Positions 1-8,831 are shown, numbered from the stretch's first letter. The stretch: 64,000 nucleotides of DNA from SIAQ01 sp963767835 (GCA_963767835.1 CAVYFY010000025.1:124001-188000), one strand, 5' to 3'. The notes: a model not told the origin generated them from the sequence alone. Translations and numbers: made by a program.

Positions 1-1
1 G

Positions 2-1801
2 CACGTCGAAGCGGAAGGCAAGCTCTACCGCCGCTCCGGTGAAATCCACATCGACGTTAAGACCGGCATCGACTGGTTCGACATCGAAGGCAAGGCCGAA
101 TTCGACGGCCATGCAGTGCCGTTCCCGCGCCTGTTGCAGGCGCTCCGGCGCGGCGACTCCACGATCCAGCTCGACGACGGCACCTTCGGCATGCTGCCCG
201 AAGATTGGCTGAAAAAATACGGCATGCTCGCCGGGCTCGGCGCCGCCAACGGCGACGAGCTGCGGTTCTCGCGCCGACAAGCCGGGCTGCTCGATGCCCT
301 GCTCGCCACGCTGCCGGAGGTCTCTTGCGACGACGCCTTTCGCCAGGCGACCGCGGAGCTGTGCCGCTTCGAGGGGATCAAAGCGTGCGAGGCGCCGAAG
401 GAATTCGTCGGGGACTTGCGCGAATACCAGCGCGAAGGGCTCGGCTGGCTCAATTTCCTCGAGCGCTTCGGGTTCGGCGGCTGCCTGGCGGACGACATGG
501 GCCTGGGCAAGACCGTGCAAGTCCTGGCGCTCTTGGCGGGGCGGCGCAAAAGCAAGAACGGCGAGCCGCTTCTGCCGAGCCTGATCGTGGTGCCGCGCTC
601 GCTCGTGTTCAACTGGCGGCAGGAAGCGGCACGGTTCGCGCCGCAACTGCGCGTGCTCGACCACACCGGATTGCAGCGCGGCAAGGACATGAAAGCGTTC
701 GCCAACTTCGATCTGGTCGTCACTACCTACGGCACGCTGCGCCGCGACGCGCTTTTGTTCAAGGACGTTGAGTTCCACTACTGCATCCTCGACGAGGCGC
801 AGACCGTCAAGAACGCGAACACCGAGCAGGCCAAGGCGGTCCGTTTGCTCCGCGCCCGCCAGCGGCTCGCCCTGAGCGGCACGCCGGTGGAAAATCATCT
901 GGGGGAGCTGTGGAGCTTGTTCGAGTTTCTCAATCCCGGAATGCTCGGGCATGCTTCGATCTTCAAGCTCGCCGGCGGTGCCGCTCGCAACCCCGAGCCT
1001 GAGACGCGCGCCATCCTCGCCAAGGGATTGCGCCCATTCATCCTCCGCCGCACCAAGGCGCAAGTCGCCAAGGATCTCCCGGAAAAAACCGAGCAAACCC
1101 TCTACTGCGATCTCGAAGCCGACCAGCGCCGGCTTTATGACGAGCTGCGCGATCATTACCGCCTCTCGCTGCTCAACACCATCGACAAGCTCGGCATGAA
1201 CCGCGCCAAGATTCAGGTCCTCGAAGCCCTGCTGCGGCTGCGCCAGGCGGCGTGCCATCCGGGCCTCATCGACAAGAAGAAATCGGGCGAGGCGAGCGCC
1301 AAACTCGATGTGCTCATCCCGCGTTTGGAAGAAGCGATGGAGGAGGGGCAGAAGACGCTGGTATTCTCGCAATTCACGAGCTTGCTGGCGATCGTCCGCG
1401 CCCGTCTCGATCGGGACGGCGTGGTTTACGAATATCTCGACGGCAAGACGCGCAACCGCGCCGAAAGGGTCGAGCGCTTCCAGACCGATCCCGAATGCAA
1501 GCTCTTTCTGATCAGCCTGAAAGCCGGCGGCGTCGGCCTGAACCTGACCGCGGCTGAATACGTCTTCCTTCTCGACCCGTGGTGGAACCCCGCTGTCGAA
1601 GCGCAGGCCATCGACCGCACGCATCGCATCGGCCAGACCAAGCCGGTCTTCGCCTACCGGATCATCGCTCGCGACACGGTCGAGGAGAAGGTGCTCGCCT
1701 TGCAAAAAACCAAGCGCGATCTCGCCGACGCCATCCTCAATGCGGACAACAGCGTTATTTCCAATCTGAAGCGCGAGGATCTGGAAATGCTGCTGTCGTG
1801 A
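2..1801 (+). CDS. SNF2/HepA-family helicase, C-terminal part
   Basis: ATP-dependent SNF2-type translocase that would remodel nucleic acid-protein complexes in the cytoplasm. The reading frame is open from base 2, so the start lies left of the window and about 600 C-terminal residues are visible. Motif I is DDMGLGKT (nt 491-514), the Walker B variant is DEAQ (near nt 791), motif III is SGTPVENHLGELWSLF, and the C-terminal helicase lobe has LISLKAGGVGLNLT, the WWNPAVEAQAIDRTHRIGQ box and a final EEKVLALQ helix. This order is diagnostic of bacterial SNF2/HepA proteins, whose N-terminal SWIM or HepA-N region is missing here. A kinase gene follows on the same strand after about 130 bp. Identification is secure; the cellular target is unknown. 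Confidence 0.93.
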   Translation, partial: HVEAEGKLYRRSGEIHIDVKTGIDWFDIEGKAEFDGHAVPFPRLLQALRRGDSTIQLDDGTFGMLPEDWLKKYGMLAGLGAANGDELRFSRRQAGLLDALLATLPEVSCDDAFRQATAELCRFEGIKACEAPKEFVGDLREYQREGLGWLNFLERFGFGGCLADDMGLGKTVQVLALLAGRRKSKNGEPLLPSLIVVPRSLVFNWRQEAARFAPQLRVLDHTGLQRGKDMKAFANFDLVVTTYGTLRRDALLFKDVEFHYCILDEAQTVKNANTEQAKAVRLLRARQRLALSGTPVENHLGELWSLFEFLNPGMLGHASIFKLAGGAARNPEPETRAILAKGLRPFILRRTKAQVAKDLPEKTEQTLYCDLEADQRRLYDELRDHYRLSLLNTIDKLGMNRAKIQVLEALLRLRQAACHPGLIDKKKSGEASAKLDVLIPRLEEAMEEGQKTLVFSQFTSLLAIVRARLDRDGVVYEYLDGKTRNRAERVERFQTDPECKLFLISLKAGGVGLNLTAAEYVFLLDPWWNPAVEAQAIDRTHRIGQTKPVFAYRIIARDTVEEKVLALQKTKRDLADAILNADNSVISNLKREDLEMLLS

Positions 1802-1935
1802 ACCCATGCCGCGATTTCATTCAATAGCACGCTTTGGAGCGTGAAGAAGATCGACTATCATGAAGCTTGTGCAGGGTTTTTTCCGCGCCGGCGCCGCCAG
1901 GCGAACCGTGCGGATTCCTGATTCCTGGGGCTGAA

Positions 1936-2793
1936 ATGGCAGAAGATACCATCGGCAATTATCGCCTGGTCAAGTGCTTGCTGACCGGGCAGCAGAGCCA
2001 GGTCTGGGAAGTGGTCGAAACGTCGAGCCATCGGCACTTCGCCATGAAGCTGCTCTTGCCCGAGCGCGCCGGAGAATCGGACGCCAAGCGGATGCTGTAT
2101 CATGAGGCGAAAGTCGGCAAGGAGTTGACGCATCCCAACGTCATTCGCATCACCTATGTCAGCGAGGAATCGGCCAATCATTATTTCGTCATGGAATATT
2201 TCCCGGCCGGCAGCTTAAAGGTGCGTCTGGTCAACAAGCAATTCGATTTCATCCGCGAGCGGGCGCACAGCATCTTCAAGCAGGCGGCGACGGGGCTGGC
2301 CTACATCAACGCCAGCGGCTGGGTGCATCGCGATATCAAGCCGGACAACCTGCTCGTCAATAGCGCGGGCGAGGTGCGCATCATCGACTTCGCCATCGCC
2401 CAGCGGATCGTGGCGCCGAGTTTTTTCAACAAGCTCTTTCGCAAGAAGGGCATGGTGCAGGGAACGCGCAGCTACATGTCGCCGGAGCAAATCCGCGGCG
2501 AGATGCTCGATGGCCGAGCCGACATTTACAGCTACGGGGCGACGCTTTACGAGCTGACGACGTATCGCCCGCCGTTTCGGGCGGCAACGCAGCAGGATCT
2601 GTTGCAAAAGCACATCGTCGAGAAGCCGGTGCCCCCGATTTCGCTAATGCCGGAATTGACCCAGGAATTCAACGACCTGGTGCTGAAGTGCCTGGCCAAG
2701 CGGCCCGATAATCGGTTTCAGAGTTTCCACGACGTGCTCAAGGCGCTCAATCCGATCAAGGTGTACAAGACCGATCCGGGGGCGAAGAAATGA
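1936..2793 (+). CDS. Serine/threonine protein kinase with DFA in place of DFG
   Basis: Hanks-type kinase of about 285 residues consisting of little more than the catalytic domain. It has a short nucleotide loop (TGQQSQVWEV), the VAIK-type lysine in FAMKLL, the catalytic loop VHRDIKPDNLLV, and the activation-segment end GTRSYMSPEQI. The metal-binding DFG is DFA (RIIDFAIAQ), so Asp is kept but the glycine is replaced. No transmembrane segment or sensor domain is seen, suggesting a soluble kinase. The frame is open upstream to nt 1867, but ATG 1936 (MAEDTIGNYRLVK) places the start directly before the domain. A long hairpin follows the stop codon. Substrates are unknown. Confidence 0.88.
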   Translation: MAEDTIGNYRLVKCLLTGQQSQVWEVVETSSHRHFAMKLLLPERAGESDAKRMLYHEAKVGKELTHPNVIRITYVSEESANHYFVMEYFPAGSLKVRLVNKQFDFIRERAHSIFKQAATGLAYINASGWVHRDIKPDNLLVNSAGEVRIIDFAIAQRIVAPSFFNKLFRKKGMVQGTRSYMSPEQIRGEMLDGRADIYSYGATLYELTTYRPPFRAATQQDLLQKHIVEKPVPPISLMPELTQEFNDLVLKCLAKRPDNRFQSFHDVLKALNPIKVYKTDPGAKK

Positions 2794-2802
2794 TTCGCAA
2801 AG

Positions 2803-2875
2803 CCCCAGGATAAGCGCAGCGTTCCTGGGGGTCCGAACCGTCCGAACCCCCAGGAACGCTGCGCTTATCCTGGGG
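2803..2875. repeat. Perfect 29-bp inverted repeat (hairpin, family 1)
   Basis: Arms 2803-2831 and 2847-2875 are perfectly complementary with a 15-nt loop. It lies after the kinase stop and ends 12 nt before the tsaC ATG, so it may act as a terminator or shape the tsaC leader. One arm recurs almost exactly at 6350-6377. Confidence 0.9.
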
Positions 2876-2887
2876 ATTGGTGCATTC

Positions 2888-3880
2888 ATGTCGGCCGAGA
2901 TTTTGCGTGTTGATCCATTGTTCCCCGAAGTAAATGTGATTGCACGGGCGGCACACGTCCTGCAATCCGGCGGCCTGGTGGCGTTTCCCACGGAAACGGT
3001 GTACGGCCTTGGCGCCAACGCGCTCGACCCGGCGGCGGTGGCAAAAATCTTCGCGGCGAAGGGACGGCCGGCGACCAATCCGATCATCGTGCATGTCGCA
3101 ACCGTGGCCGGAGCGAAGGGGTTGGCCGCAGCCTGGCCCGATACTGCGCAGAAACTCGCGGAGCGCTTTTGGCCCGGCCCATTGACGCTGGTTTTGCCGA
3201 AGCAAGAGCACGTACCCGATCTGGTGACGGCGGGCGGCGCGACGGTGGCACTGCGGATTCCGGCCCATGCGGTGGCGCTGGCGGTGTTGCGGGCATGCGG
3301 GTTGCCGCTGGCCGCCCCGAGCGCCAACCGGTCGAGCGAGCTTTCGCCGACCTTGCTCGAGCATGTCCTGGCCGGTCTGGCGGATCGCATCGATCTGTTG
3401 CTCGACGCCGGCGCGACGAGCGGCGGCCTGGAATCGACGGTGCTCGATGTGACGACGCAGCCGCCGCGCTTGCTGCGCCCCGGCCTGGTGACGATCTCGC
3501 AACTAGAAGCAGTGGTCGGCCTGATCGAGCGCGGCCGGTCACCGAAGGATGATGAGCCGGTGCGCTCACCGGGGCAGCTAGATCGGCATTATGCCCCGCG
3601 CACACCGCTGGAGTTAGCCGGGAACAGTTCCGATCGCGTGGAAGCCTTGAGCCGGCAAGGAATGCGCGTGGGCTGGTTGACGCATGTCGATGAATCGGCG
3701 GCGGCGGTTTCGCGTATCCTGTTGCCGGCCGATCCGGTAAGCTATTCCGCACAGATGTACGCCGCCCTGCACCGGCTCGACGCCGCGGGGCTGGACCGCA
3801 TCGTCGTGCAAGCGCCGCCGATGGGCGACGATTGGCTCGCGGTCCACGATCGCTTGCGGCGAGCGCGTGAAAATCTCTGA
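2888..3880 (+). CDS. tsaC: L-threonylcarbamoyladenylate synthase (Sua5 type)
   Basis: Makes threonylcarbamoyl-AMP from threonine, bicarbonate and ATP, the first step of t6A37 modification of ANN-decoding tRNAs. The YrdC domain fills roughly residues 10-200 with PTETVYGLG, KGRPATNP, WPGPLTLVL, APSANRS and GGLESTVLD. A C-terminal Sua5 domain (about residues 220-330), recognisable by SPGQLDRHYAP, makes this the long Sua5 form rather than the short TsaC form. The start ATG 2888 follows the hairpin ending at 2875 with no clear Shine-Dalgarno sequence between. Immediately after the stop begins another hairpin (3881-3937), then a permease gene. Confidence 0.95.
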   Translation: MSAEILRVDPLFPEVNVIARAAHVLQSGGLVAFPTETVYGLGANALDPAAVAKIFAAKGRPATNPIIVHVATVAGAKGLAAAWPDTAQKLAERFWPGPLTLVLPKQEHVPDLVTAGGATVALRIPAHAVALAVLRACGLPLAAPSANRSSELSPTLLEHVLAGLADRIDLLLDAGATSGGLESTVLDVTTQPPRLLRPGLVTISQLEAVVGLIERGRSPKDDEPVRSPGQLDRHYAPRTPLELAGNSSDRVEALSRQGMRVGWLTHVDESAAAVSRILLPADPVSYSAQMYAALHRLDAAGLDRIVVQAPPMGDDWLAVHDRLRRARENL

Positions 3881-3937
3881 AGCCCAGGGATGAGGTACTC
3901 CGAAGCCCAGGGTTTCGGAGTACCTCATCCCTGGGCT
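3881..3937. repeat. Perfect 24-bp inverted repeat (hairpin, family 2)
   Basis: Arms 3881-3904 and 3914-3937 are perfectly complementary with a 9-nt loop that repeats part of the arm (GCCCAGGG). The arm starts on the base after the tsaC stop. The core GGGATGAGGYACTCCGAA recurs in the hairpin at 18833-18877, defining a repeat family. Confidence 0.9.
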
Positions 3938-3970
3938 TGCCATGATCCAAAGAACCTGCCAGGAATTTCC

Positions 3971-5429
3971 ATGTCTCAACCCGCCGATTCTCCCCAATTG
4001 AAACGCGTACTCGGGCCGTGGATGGCGACCGCGATCGTCATCGGCACGGTGATCGGCTCCGGCGTCTTCAAGAAGCCGCACGCCGTCGCCAAGGATCTGA
4101 CCGACTTCGGCCTGATCATGATCGCCTGGGTGCTGGTCGGCGTGCTGGCGCTGGTCGGCTCGCTGATCCTCGCGGAAGTCGCCGTCATTCATCCGTGCCG
4201 GCGGGAACTATGTTTTCCTGCGCGAAGGCTATGGCCGCTGGGCCGGGTTCCTGTGGGGCTGGGTCGAATTCTGGATCATCCGCTCCGGCTCGATCGCCGC
4301 CTTGGCGACCGTGTTCGCGGAATCATTGCACGACGTGCTTCGCTTCTCCATCGGAACCGAAGCGCCGGTGCTCGGCTTCTGGTCTCTGCGAGGCATCACC
4401 GTCGCCGTCATTGTCGCGCTCGCGCTCGTCAACATGCGCGGCACGCTTCTGGGCGGCGGCTTGCAGGTGGTCGTCACTTCGGTCAAAGTGATCTCGCTGC
4501 TCGGCATCGCCGTGCTGCCTTTCATTTGCTTGGCGCTGATTCCCGACGCCGACGTGCATGCGAAATTGCTCGAGCCGATCTGGCCGACCGAATTCGCGAG
4601 CATCGACTGGACGAGATTTCTGAAGGCGATGGTCGGCATCATCTGGGCGTATCACGGTTGGATGAACCTGGCGCCAATGGCCGGAGAAGTCAGGGAGCCG
4701 AACCGCAATTTGCCGCTGGCGTTTGTGATGGGGACGTTCGCGATCATCGTGCTCTATTGCTCCGTCAACGTGGCCTATCACGTGGTAGTGCCGCGCGATG
4801 ACATGATCTTACTGGGCGGCAATAGCCCGGTCGCCAGCCTGTTCGCCACGCGCTTGCTCGGCCCTCTCGGCCTATTGCTCGCGTCGGCGGCGATCATGAC
4901 CTCCGTGTTCGGTTCGCTCAATGGCAATCTGCTGGTCGGCCCGCGGCTCCTCTACGCGATGGGCAAGGACGGCCTGGCGCCGTGCGGCCTGTGCCAGCTC
5001 CATGTGCGCTGGGGCACGCCGGCGGCGGCGGTGATTGCCCTGACGATCTGGTCGGTCTTGCTCGTGCTCGGCATGGCGGTGCTGGTGAACGCCGACGTTC
5101 TTAAAAAATCGATCTTCGATGGTCTCACCGATTGGGCCATGTTCGGCGCGGTCAGCTTTGAGACGATGGCCGTGGCGTCGATCTTCGTGTGCCGGCGGCA
5201 ATATCCGGTGGAGACGGTGCAATTGCCCTACCGCTGCTGGGGCTATCCGTGGCTGCCGATCTTTTATGTGTCCGTGATGGCGGCGGTGCTGGCGAATATG
5301 TTCGTGACCGATTGGATCCAATCGCTGAGCGGGCTTCTGCTGGTATGCGTCGGCGCGGAGGTCTATCTGCGCTTGTTCTCCGGGCATGCGCCGGAGCGGA
5401 AACCGGAACCCACGCCTGTCGCCGTATAG
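3971..5429 (+). pseudogene. APC-family amino acid permease, one frameshift
   Basis: Inner-membrane amino acid/polyamine transporter of the APC superfamily, expected 12 transmembrane helices and about 485 residues. ATG 3971 is preceded by AGGAA. The N-terminal frame gives the family hallmark IGTVIGSGVFKKP and helices 1-2 up to about nt 4190. The frame then changes near 4195-4200, where the expected P-R-A-G-G-N-Y-V segment is interrupted, and the second frame runs to 5429 with VEFWIIRSGSIAALA, helices 3-12 and a charged C-terminus. All parts are present, so this is one gene broken by one indel, either a real mutation or an assembly error. Substrate is not predictable. Confidence 0.85.
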
Positions 5430-5464
5430 GAAATGGTCTGGGCCACCGGAGGCATCGGGCGAGT

Positions 5465-5550
5465 GTGTGTATTGCGTGCAGGCGCAAAGCAAATCATTTG
5501 TCTGCCACTTGCTCGGAGGGTGTGTGCATTGGATGCAGGCGCAATGCAAA
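5465..5550. repeat. Two 29-bp imperfect direct repeats
   Basis: Copies at 5465-5493 and 5522-5550 match at 25 of 29 positions, sharing the core TGCAGGCGCAA. They fill the gap between the permease stop and the end of the convergent TPR lipoprotein gene. Function unknown. Confidence 0.7.
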
Positions 5551-5591
5551 CCAAAAGGCGAAATTGGACCAGTTGTTTTCTTGAAAGCCCT

Positions 5592-6245
5592 TTAGTTCGG
5601 CAGCGGGCGCTTGACCCCCTTCGCCTTCAAATCGTCGAGCCGGGCACGGATGGCTTCCTGATTCGGATCGCGCTCCAGGATTCGCTCGTAAAGGACATAG
5701 GCGCGATCGTGCATTCCCTGGCTCTCCAGGAGAATCGCCATCTCGGTCGAGGCCCGGCGATTATTCATATCCACGGCGAGTGCTTCCTCCAGCCGGGCCT
5801 GGGCGGCAGGCAGGTTCTTCTCGCGCCGCAAACGCCAGGCGTCGGCGACAATCGGGTCGGCCGAGGTCGGATCCTCTTTCAGCCAATCCTGGATCATCTG
5901 ATTCGCCTCCGCCGTCTTGCCCGCGCGGAAGCGGAGCTCGAGCAGGGCGAGCCGGGCGTCGGCGTGCTTGGGATCATGTTGCAGGCAGCTGGCGTAATAT
6001 TGCTCGGCCCGCGTCGCATCGCCGAGCCGATCGTAGCAGCGGGCCATGTTGAAAATGAGGACCGGATCCTGCGAGTGCAGAATCTGGGCGTACTCAAAGC
6101 ATTCGAGGGCGTGCCGGTAATCGCGTTGCGTGAAGAGCCTGACGCCTTCTTCGTTGATTTCGCGCCAGCGCTCCGGATCAGCCGACACACAGCCGGCAAG
6201 GCCGATGAGCAAAGCGCCGAGAATCAGCGCGATCGGATTTTGCAT
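5592..6245 (-). CDS. TPR-repeat lipoprotein
   Basis: Predicted envelope-anchored lipoprotein of 217 residues. ATG at 6245 gives MQNPIALILGALLIGLAGC, a short signal with lipobox LAGC, so the longer upstream frame is not used. The mature part is helical with about four tetratricopeptide repeats (for example DYRHALECFEYAQILHSQDPVLIFN and DATRAEQYYASCLQHDPKHADA, each shown in parts of one repeat unit), typical of protein-protein scaffolds. It is read convergently with the permease and lies downstream of rpsT on the same strand. Specific partner unknown. Confidence 0.85.
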   Translation of the reverse strand: MQNPIALILGALLIGLAGCVSADPERWREINEEGVRLFTQRDYRHALECFEYAQILHSQDPVLIFNMARCYDRLGDATRAEQYYASCLQHDPKHADARLALLELRFRAGKTAEANQMIQDWLKEDPTSADPIVADAWRLRREKNLPAAQARLEEALAVDMNNRRASTEMAILLESQGMHDRAYVLYERILERDPNQEAIRARLDDLKAKGVKRPLPN

Positions 6246-6349
6246 GGGCACGACGGATTCCCTCCAGGCGTGCCGGTCATATGCGGGATCGGAAAAAAAG
6301 GGAAGGCCAAAATGGCGTGAAATGGGGAGGGTGGGGCGAGCGCGGAAAA

Positions 6350-6377
6350 CCCCAGGAACGCTGCGCTTATCCCGGGG
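6350..6377. repeat. Family 1 repeat arm overlapping the rpsT stop
   Basis: 28 nt matching one arm of the 2803-2875 hairpin with one substitution. Its short ends (CCCC and GGGG) can pair. It contains the rpsT stop codon (TAA read on the minus strand at 6367-6369). Confidence 0.85.
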
Positions 6378-6657
6378 CTTGGGCAGGCTTGCTCTTGGAG
6401 TTGACAAGCCGGGCGATCTGCGATTTTTTTCGCGCGGCGAGATTGGGATGGATGACGCGCCGCGCCGCCGCCTTGTCGAGCTTTTTGACGGCTGCGGTCA
6501 CTTCCTTTTTCAGCGCATCGGGGGCAGCAGCCTTGTCGCTGGCGACTTCGAGCACCGCCTTGAGCTGCTTCTTGAGCGCTTTCATGGTGGCGCGGTTGTG
6601 ATCGCGCCGCTTGATATTTTGCCGCAATCGCTTCTTGGCACTTTTCAGATGAGGCAT
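6367..6657 (-). CDS. rpsT: 30S ribosomal protein S20
   Basis: Small basic protein (96 residues) binding 16S rRNA in the 30S subunit. The N-terminus MPHLKSAKKRLRQNIKRRDH and the following lysine/alanine-rich helices are the S20 signature, and the HPNLAARKKSQIARLVN segment is the conserved C-terminal helix. It is monocistronic: a sigma70-like promoter lies upstream (6709-6736 on the minus strand). The last residues and the TAA stop are encoded by a copy of the family 1 intergenic repeat, so the extreme C-terminus is repeat-derived. Identification is secure. Confidence 0.97.
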   Translation of the reverse strand: MPHLKSAKKRLRQNIKRRDHNRATMKALKKQLKAVLEVASDKAAAPDALKKEVTAAVKKLDKAAARRVIHPNLAARKKSQIARLVNSKSKPAQAPG

Positions 6658-6708
6658 TCGGCTATCCTTGTTCGGTTCACAGTTTCGTCGCGTTTATCGG
6701 GACTATCA

Positions 6709-6736
6709 ATATTATTCGATCCGGCCTGGTTGGCAA
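6709..6736 (-). promoter_or_regulatory. Putative rpsT promoter
   Basis: On the minus strand, TTGCCA (6736-6731), a 16-nt spacer and TAATAT (6714-6709) lie about 50 nt before the rpsT ATG. The surrounding sequence is AT-rich compared with neighbouring genes. Confidence 0.5.
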
Positions 6737-6819
6737 GTTTTTGTTTGCAAACTATTTTTTCAGCGGCGATTCCGGCGCCTTGCCGCCGAGCGAGTATATC
6801 GCCGGCCTGTCAATTTCCC

Positions 6820-7923
6820 TTAGTTCTCCTTCGCTAACTCAATGCTGGTGACCGCGACGGCGAACTGGATACGGGCGATGATTGGATCGAACTGATTCCT
6901 ATCCAGCGTCCTCGTTCCCTTTACGACCACGGTTTTGCCTTCGTTCTTTTTGGCGAATTCGAGGAGGTCCATTTTCTGATCGAAATGGAGCGTGCAATCA
7001 ACATTTTTGCCGTTGAGGTACCAATACTCGCGCCGTTCCCAGGATCCTGCGGATGGATCGCTATTGCGATAATGGCGGAGCTTGCCGCGCATTTCGACCT
7101 TGGTGTAGCTTCCATCGTCGTCCGCTGCCTTCAACGGCCGCAACTCGACATGGCGAAAATCAATCTCGAAGCCTTCCGATTGCAGCAGGATTTTGCCGGC
7201 GGCGGGGAAGACGTTGAACGCTTTGTTGACGGTTTTGCCATTAACGCGAATCTCGATGGTTTTATCGCGGCAAAGGCATTCGACCTTGGTCCACTCGCCG
7301 GGCAGGCTGTCGAGATCGTCCTTCCCGCGCGTGTCGAGAAGTTCCTTGAAGCCGGCTTCGTGCTTGTTCCACCAGAGCTGGCGGTTAGTGAACAACTCAA
7401 CCGTACCGCCGGATTCCCAGCGCGGGCGTTTGTCGGGTCCGAATTCGGTTTCGGCCGATAGCTTGGTGGGGATGACCTTGCCGTCTTTGTCCTTGCCGCG
7501 GATGACGATGAGGTCGCCGACGCAGCCCTGGGCTATTTGGCACTCGATGCAGGACATCCAGGTTCCGTTAGCGCCGCCGTCGGGGCCGATGGCGTTGAGG
7601 AGGATGCCGGAGTTGCGGACGAATTTACCGCCGTCGGTTTTCTTGCCCCACTTGTATTCGACGCTGAGATGGTAATCGCGATAGACGTTCTTGGTGGCGA
7701 GGTAGCCGAAGCCGTCGCCGGAGATGTGGATCGCGCCGTCCTTGGCGGTAAAGACTTTGCGGGGATCATCGCGCTTGGTGTCCTTGAGCCAGGAGGTCCA
7801 GCCGTCGAGATTTTTGCCGTTGCAGAGCTTGACGGTTTCCTTGGGCGCGATCGGCTCCTGGGCCGCGGCGATTGGTGCGCTCGCCAGCAGCCCGGCCAAC
7901 ATCCACAGATGGCGTGCGTTCAT
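6820..7923 (-). CDS. Secreted DUF1080 (3-keto-disaccharide hydrolase-like) protein
   Basis: Exported protein of 367 residues with signal peptide MNARHLWMLAGLLASAPIAAA. The DUF1080 domain, a concanavalin/LamG-like beta-sandwich found in glycan-degrading proteins, starts at KLCNGKNLDGWTSW and includes the family features NSGILLN, ECQIAQGCVGD and the late FPAAGKILLQSEGFEIDFRHVEL region written here only in part. It ends with about 90 residues beyond the first sandwich, which contain a small beta-rich segment. DUF1080 genes are greatly expanded in planctomycetes and are thought to act on sugars; the substrate here is unknown. Two FKBP genes follow upstream on the same strand. Confidence 0.88.
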   Translation of the reverse strand: MNARHLWMLAGLLASAPIAAAQEPIAPKETVKLCNGKNLDGWTSWLKDTKRDDPRKVFTAKDGAIHISGDGFGYLATKNVYRDYHLSVEYKWGKKTDGGKFVRNSGILLNAIGPDGGANGTWMSCIECQIAQGCVGDLIVIRGKDKDGKVIPTKLSAETEFGPDKRPRWESGGTVELFTNRQLWWNKHEAGFKELLDTRGKDDLDSLPGEWTKVECLCRDKTIEIRVNGKTVNKAFNVFPAAGKILLQSEGFEIDFRHVELRPLKAADDDGSYTKVEMRGKLRHYRNSDPSAGSWERREYWYLNGKNVDCTLHFDQKMDLLEFAKKNEGKTVVVKGTRTLDRNQFDPIIARIQFAVAVTSIELAKEN

Positions 7924-7943
7924 AGTAGCTCCCGCCAGAAATG

Positions 7944-8381
7944 TTACTTCACCTTGATCAGTTCGACCTCGAAGATGAGCGTGGAGTTGGCGGGGATGAG
8001 GCCGTTGCCAACGTCGCGATTGCCGTAAGCCAAATCAGGCGGGATGATGAGCTTGCGTTTGCCGCCTTCTTTCATGCCGGCGACGCCTTCGTCCCAGCCT
8101 TTGATGACCTTGCCGGCGCCGAGGTTGAACCGAAACGGTTCGTTGCGGTCGCGGCTGGAGTCGAATTTCTTGCCATTGGTCAGCGTGCCGGTGTAGTGGA
8201 CGGAGACAGTGTCGCCCGCCTTGGCTTCCTTGCCGTCGCCGGCTTTCTGTTCGACGTATTTGAGGCCGGACTTGGTGGTGATGACTTTATCTTCCTCTTT
8301 TTTCTTGTCGCCGGCGGCGGAGTCGGAGATCATCAGGGCGAGGCCGGCGACGAGCAACATGACGAGCAGAGCAGTTTTCAC
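7944..8381 (-). CDS. FKBP-type peptidyl-prolyl isomerase, exported
   Basis: Catalyses cis-trans isomerisation of prolyl bonds outside the cytoplasm. A hydrophobic N-terminus (about 22 residues, MKTALLVMLLVAGLALM) precedes a lysine/glutamate linker and a single FKBP domain: VSVHYTGTLTNGKKFDSS, GAGKVIKGWDEGVAGMKEGG and IIPPDLAYGNR followed by the terminal LIFEVELIKVK strand. Key active-site positions (Tyr in VHYTG, Asp in FDSS, Trp in KGWD, Tyr in AYG) are kept. It sits tandem with a second FKBP gene about 40 bp away, sharing orientation, so the two likely form one unit that arose by duplication. Confidence 0.93.
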   Translation of the reverse strand: MKTALLVMLLVAGLALMISDSAAGDKKKEEDKVITTKSGLKYVEQKAGDGKEAKAGDTVSVHYTGTLTNGKKFDSSRDRNEPFRFNLGAGKVIKGWDEGVAGMKEGGKRKLIIPPDLAYGNRDVGNGLIPANSTLIFEVELIKVK

Positions 8382-8423
8382 GGGGGTTCCTTCCTTTTGA
8401 AAGAAAACGGGCGAAACGGTGAA

Positions 8424-8831
8424 TTATTTAACAGCAACGAGCTGCACCTTAAAATGGAGTTCCGAGTTGGCTGGGATTGGTCCTTTGGCTTTGCTTCCAT
8501 AGCCGAGTTCAGGCGGAATGACGAGTTCGCGTACGCCGCCTTCTTTCATGCCGGTGATGCCCTGGTCCCAGCCCTTGATGACCTCGCCGGCGCCGAGCTT
8601 AAACTCGATTGGTTCGGGCGGGTTGTGGTCAACGCTACTGTCGAATTTTTTGCCGTTCGCGAGCGTACCGATGTAATGGACAGCGACGAAATCGCCGGAT
8701 TTGGCTTCCTTGCCATCGCCGACCTTCACGTCAGTAATCTTCAACCCGGCGCTGTCGTCGCCGACGATGATAAACCAGGTCAAAACGGCGGCGCCGATCA
8801 CCAGCGCCACCACGATCAACATCTGCTTCAT
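8424..8831 (-). CDS. FKBP-type peptidyl-prolyl isomerase, membrane-anchored
   Basis: Second FKBP paralogue (135 residues). The N-terminus MKQMLIVVALVIGAAVLTWF is an uncleaved-looking membrane anchor because no clear cleavage site follows. The domain shows VAVHYIGTLANGKKFDSS, GAGEVIKGWDQGITGMKEGG and IPPELGYGSKAKGPIPANS, with all canonical active-site residues. It differs from its neighbour by a longer loop (VDHNPPEPIEF). It is divergent from the S41 protease gene, leaving about 180 bp for both promoters. Confidence 0.93.
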   Translation of the reverse strand: MKQMLIVVALVIGAAVLTWFIIVGDDSAGLKITDVKVGDGKEAKSGDFVAVHYIGTLANGKKFDSSVDHNPPEPIEFKLGAGEVIKGWDQGITGMKEGGVRELVIPPELGYGSKAKGPIPANSELHFKVQLVAVK

